This document shows positions 61,733 to 64,000 of a stretch of DNA of 64,000 nt, piece by piece (within the stretch, counting starts at the first letter, position 1; each line of letters starts with the position of its first letter). Position numbers and translations under genes: made by a program. Under the pieces are notes generated by a model. The model made no database searches, was not told the origin of the DNA, and saw nothing but the letters and a program-made list of their open reading frames with translations. This DNA is from Comamonadaceae bacterium UBA4962 (GTDB taxonomy: Bacteria; Pseudomonadota; Gammaproteobacteria; Burkholderiales; Burkholderiaceae_C): assembly GCA_002397315.1 (NCBI GenBank), contig DHAE01000022.1, positions 1-64,000 on the forward strand, written 5' to 3'.

Positions 61733-62290
61733 ATGGACCATCTGCTGCAGGGAATGTTCGGCGAGAAATCGCTCACCAAGGTCGCCGGCATCTACACCGA
61801 GCGCGACCAGGCCGACGCCATGGTCGACCGCGCGTTGCGGTTGCCCGGCATGCAGCGCACGCAGGTGCGGCTGCTGGGTCCGCAGGATGCACGCGCGTCC
61901 CGGCGCGACCTGGTCGCACGCAGTTTGGAGCCCGAGCAGGCCGGCATCTTCCGCACCCTGGTCCGCTCGCACGTCGTGACCGGCCTGGCCGGCGCGGTGG
62001 CGGGCGTGCTCTTCTACGCCTGGCTGCTGCGCGGCGGCCAGCCCATGGTGGCGGGCAGCCCGCTGCTGGCCTTCATCGCCATCGTCGGCTTCGCGACCAC
62101 TTTCGGGCTGCTGGCGGGCGGGCTGGTGACGCTGCGCCCGGACCATATCCGGCTGATCTCGCAGGTGCGCTCGTCGCTGCGGGCCGGGTACTGGGCCGTG
62201 GTGATCCATCCGACGGACTCGCACCAGGCGCTGGTCTCTCAGGACCTGCTGGAAGGCAGCGGGGCTGAGAAGGTCATCTCCACACTCTGA
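61733..62290 (+). CDS. Two-segment membrane protein of unknown function
   Basis: The protein has 185 residues from ATG 61733, preceded by AGGA. A soluble N-terminal part (VAGIYTERDQADAMVDRAL) precedes two membrane segments (VTGLAGAVAGVLFYAWLL and LLAFIAIVGFATTFGLLAGG) and ends in a soluble tail (AGYWAVVIHPTDSHQALVSQDLL). It looks like small membrane proteins with a general-stress (YflT/GsiB-like) domain, but I do not assign a function. Confidence 0.65.
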   Translation: MDHLLQGMFGEKSLTKVAGIYTERDQADAMVDRALRLPGMQRTQVRLLGPQDARASRRDLVARSLEPEQAGIFRTLVRSHVVTGLAGAVAGVLFYAWLLRGGQPMVAGSPLLAFIAIVGFATTFGLLAGGLVTLRPDHIRLISQVRSSLRAGYWAVVIHPTDSHQALVSQDLLEGSGAEKVISTL

Positions 62291-62329
62291 ATGGCTTGCG
62301 GGCGGCCGGCAGTTTCGGTGGCCGGAATT

Positions 62330-62920
62330 TCAACGGCCCGCCCCGGCCGTCAGCAGCTGCAGCACGGCGGCCGGGTAGATCGCATGTTCCTGCGCGAGCA
62401 CGCGCGCGGCCAGCACGTCCGCCGAATCGCCCGGCAGCACGGGCACCACGCCCTGGGCCAGGATCGGCCCCGCATCCAGCTCGGGCGTGACGAGGTGCAC
62501 CGTGGCGCCCGCCACCCGGCAGCCCGCGTCGATCGCGCGCTGGTGGGTGTTCAGGCCCGGGAAGGCCGGCAGCAATGAAGGATGGATGTTGACCAGCCGC
62601 CCCGCGTAATGCGCCACGAACCCCGGCGTCAGGATGCGCATGAAACCCGCGAGCACCACCAGGGCCGGGTCGTGCGCATCGATCTCGGCAGCCAATGCGG
62701 CATCGAATGCCTCGCGCGAAGCATGGGCCCGGTGGTCCACGGAGGCGGTGGCGATGCCCTCCTGCCGCGCCCAGGCGAGGCCGGCCGCGTCGGCCCGGTT
62801 GCTCAGCACGGCCGCCACGCGCACGCCGTGGCGGCCGGCCCAGTCGTGCGCGCGCGCGGCCCGCACGATGGCTGCCATGTTGGAGCCTCCGCCCGAGATC
62901 AAAATCACGATGTTCTTCAT
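62330..62920 (-). CDS. purN: Phosphoribosylglycinamide formyltransferase
   Basis: The protein has 196 residues from ATG 62920. PurN motifs: ISGGGSNMAAIV at the start and LVNIHPSLLPAFPGLNTHQRAID, with GATVHLVTPELDAGPI. It uses 10-formyl-tetrahydrofolate to formylate GAR in purine synthesis. Confidence 0.95.
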   Translation of the reverse strand: MKNIVILISGGGSNMAAIVRAARAHDWAGRHGVRVAAVLSNRADAAGLAWARQEGIATASVDHRAHASREAFDAALAAEIDAHDPALVVLAGFMRILTPGFVAHYAGRLVNIHPSLLPAFPGLNTHQRAIDAGCRVAGATVHLVTPELDAGPILAQGVVPVLPGDSADVLAARVLAQEHAIYPAAVLQLLTAGAGR

Positions 62921-62998
62921 GGGGCGCGGATTATCGCCGCGTCCCTCCGGCACCCTGCCTTTTCCTTTCTGCTCCCTTCAACGACCACCCGACCCGCC

Positions 62999-63709
62999 AT
63001 GCCCTTCGATCCCCGCCTCCAGCCCCTGACCGCCGCCGAAGCCCGCGTGCTCGGTACCCTGATGGAGAAAGCGCGCACGGTGCCAGACAGCTATCCGCTC
63101 ACCCTGAACGCGGTGGTGACGGGCTGCAACCAGAAATCGAGCCGCGATCCGGTCACCACGCTGTCCGACGCCGAAGTGCAGGAAGCGCTGGACAGCCTGC
63201 GGCGCCGCGCGATGGTGGTGGAGATCGGCGGCCAGCGCACCACGCGCTGGGAACACAACTTCACGCGCGCCGTGGGCGTTCCCGACCAGTCGGCCGCCCT
63301 GCTCGGCCTGTTGATGCTGCGCGGCCCGCAGACGGCCGGCGAGCTGCGCATCAATGCCGAGCGCTGGCACCGCTTCGCGGACATCTCCTCGGTGGAGGCC
63401 TTCCTGGACGAGCTGCAGTCGCGCAGCGAGGAAAAGGGCGGCCCCCTGGTGGCGTTGCTGCCGCGCGCGCCGGGCGCCCGGGAGCCGCGCTGGACGCACC
63501 TGCTCTGCGGGCCTCTCAGCGCCGCCGACATGGCCGCGCAGGCCGCCCAGGCCACGGCCTCTGCGTCCACGGCCTCCTCCGCTATGCGCGCCGCCGACCC
63601 GGCACTGGCCGAGCGCGTGGCGGCACTGGAGGCCGAGGTGGCCGCGCTGCGCGGATCGCTCGCGGCCCTGTGCGAGCAGTTGGGGGTGTCGCTGCCTGTT
63701 CAGGAATAA
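62999..63709 (+). CDS. YceH-family protein (DUF480)
   Basis: The protein has 236 residues. It has the family start LTAAEARVLGTLMEKARTVPDSYPLTLNAVVTGCNQKSSRDPV, two winged-helix-like halves and an Ala-rich coiled-coil end. Its role is unclear. It is divergent from purN. Confidence 0.88.
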   Translation: MPFDPRLQPLTAAEARVLGTLMEKARTVPDSYPLTLNAVVTGCNQKSSRDPVTTLSDAEVQEALDSLRRRAMVVEIGGQRTTRWEHNFTRAVGVPDQSAALLGLLMLRGPQTAGELRINAERWHRFADISSVEAFLDELQSRSEEKGGPLVALLPRAPGAREPRWTHLLCGPLSAADMAAQAAQATASASTASSAMRAADPALAERVAALEAEVAALRGSLAALCEQLGVSLPVQE

Positions 63710-63859
63710 TGCCGGGAACCCGCAATGCGAGCGCAGGGCGGATACTAAAACCCAAACATCCGTTAATTTATCAATAACCGATATTCATGAAACTTCTAGC
63801 CAGTTGATAGGAAACCCCGGGTAGAAACGCGGAATCCATTCAACAGGGCAAGAAATACC

Positions 63860-64000
63860 ATGAAGACGAGGGATACGGTTTGCTTCGCACTGTGGGCGTT
63901 GCCGCTCGCCATCGCCGCACAGGAGGTGATACCCGACTTTTACAAAGACCCGGGCATCTACCCCAATCGGGATTACGTGAATCAGAGCTTCGGCGAACAC
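63860..64000 (+). CDS. RHS-repeat protein, N-terminal fragment
   Basis: Only 47 codons are in the window. After a signal-peptide-like start (CFALWALPLAIAAQE) it reads DFYKDPGIYPNRDYVNQSFGEH, the style of the N-terminus of RHS/YD-repeat proteins in Acidovorax-like bacteria, which continues into a FTGALQ-type segment outside the window. Such proteins are large secreted toxins or surface fibres. The flank 63710-63859 is AT-richer than the rest of the window, and the gene may be acquired. Confidence 0.6.
   Translation, partial: MKTRDTVCFALWALPLAIAAQEVIPDFYKDPGIYPNRDYVNQSFGEH

Overview
This 64-kb window is very GC-rich, has short intergenic gaps and start/stop overlaps, and reads as chromosomal DNA of a betaproteobacterium of the Comamonadaceae, most likely Acidovorax or a close relative. 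That placement rests on remembered gene order and protein style (Bug-family binding protein, DUF2917, MocR regulator, trmD-rimM-rpsP, livHMGF) and was not tested by a search. I see no rRNA, insertion sequence, CRISPR array or integrase. There is one tRNA (Lys, CTT).

Layout. 1-300 is the 3' end of a PhoX-type phosphatase. 431-5954 is a Fur-box-headed iron-type operon (imelysin, di-haem oxidoreductase, imelysin-like, DUF1513). 6041-10539 is an unusual five-gene accessory cluster: collagen-like secreted protein, AspH-type 2-oxoglutarate hydroxylase with a Nif11-like tail, sulfotransferase-like protein, Tat-exported binding protein and tail-collar (MdpB) protein. 10579-18034 holds uvrD, an RpiR regulator divergent from an M20 peptidase and a Bug protein, a secreted CxxC protein and a toxin-antitoxin-like DUF4160/DUF2442 pair. 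18328-19483 is guaC and tRNA-Lys.

19811-26670 is a compact sigma-54 signalling region: a KGG stress protein, an NtrC-type activator, a large hybrid sensor kinase and a divergent rpoN. Two near-perfect -24/-12 promoters sharing 16 identical bases lie between the activator and the KGG gene. One drives KGG; the other drives what looks like an unannotated ~60-nt small RNA ending in an intrinsic terminator. A third good -24/-12 site sits just upstream of rpoN.

26743-36705 carries copper-chaperone genes, a Bcr/CflA efflux pump, a GGDEF protein, a DEAD-box helicase with a structured leader, orn, an M48 protease, phhB and rsgA. 36736-48347 carries CobD/CbiB-like and Nudix genes, the rplS / trmD / rimM / rpsP block, a GNAT and TM2 pair, the Pit/DUF47 phosphate pair, an outer-membrane barrel and livHMGF without a binding protein. 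48602-63709 is housekeeping: rarA, a UDG-like gene, lolA, ftsK, trxB, rpmB-rpmG, MocR/DUF2917, a desaturase, an RsmB-like methyltransferase, purN and a yceH-like gene. The window ends in an AT-richer stretch with the start of what looks like an RHS-repeat protein.
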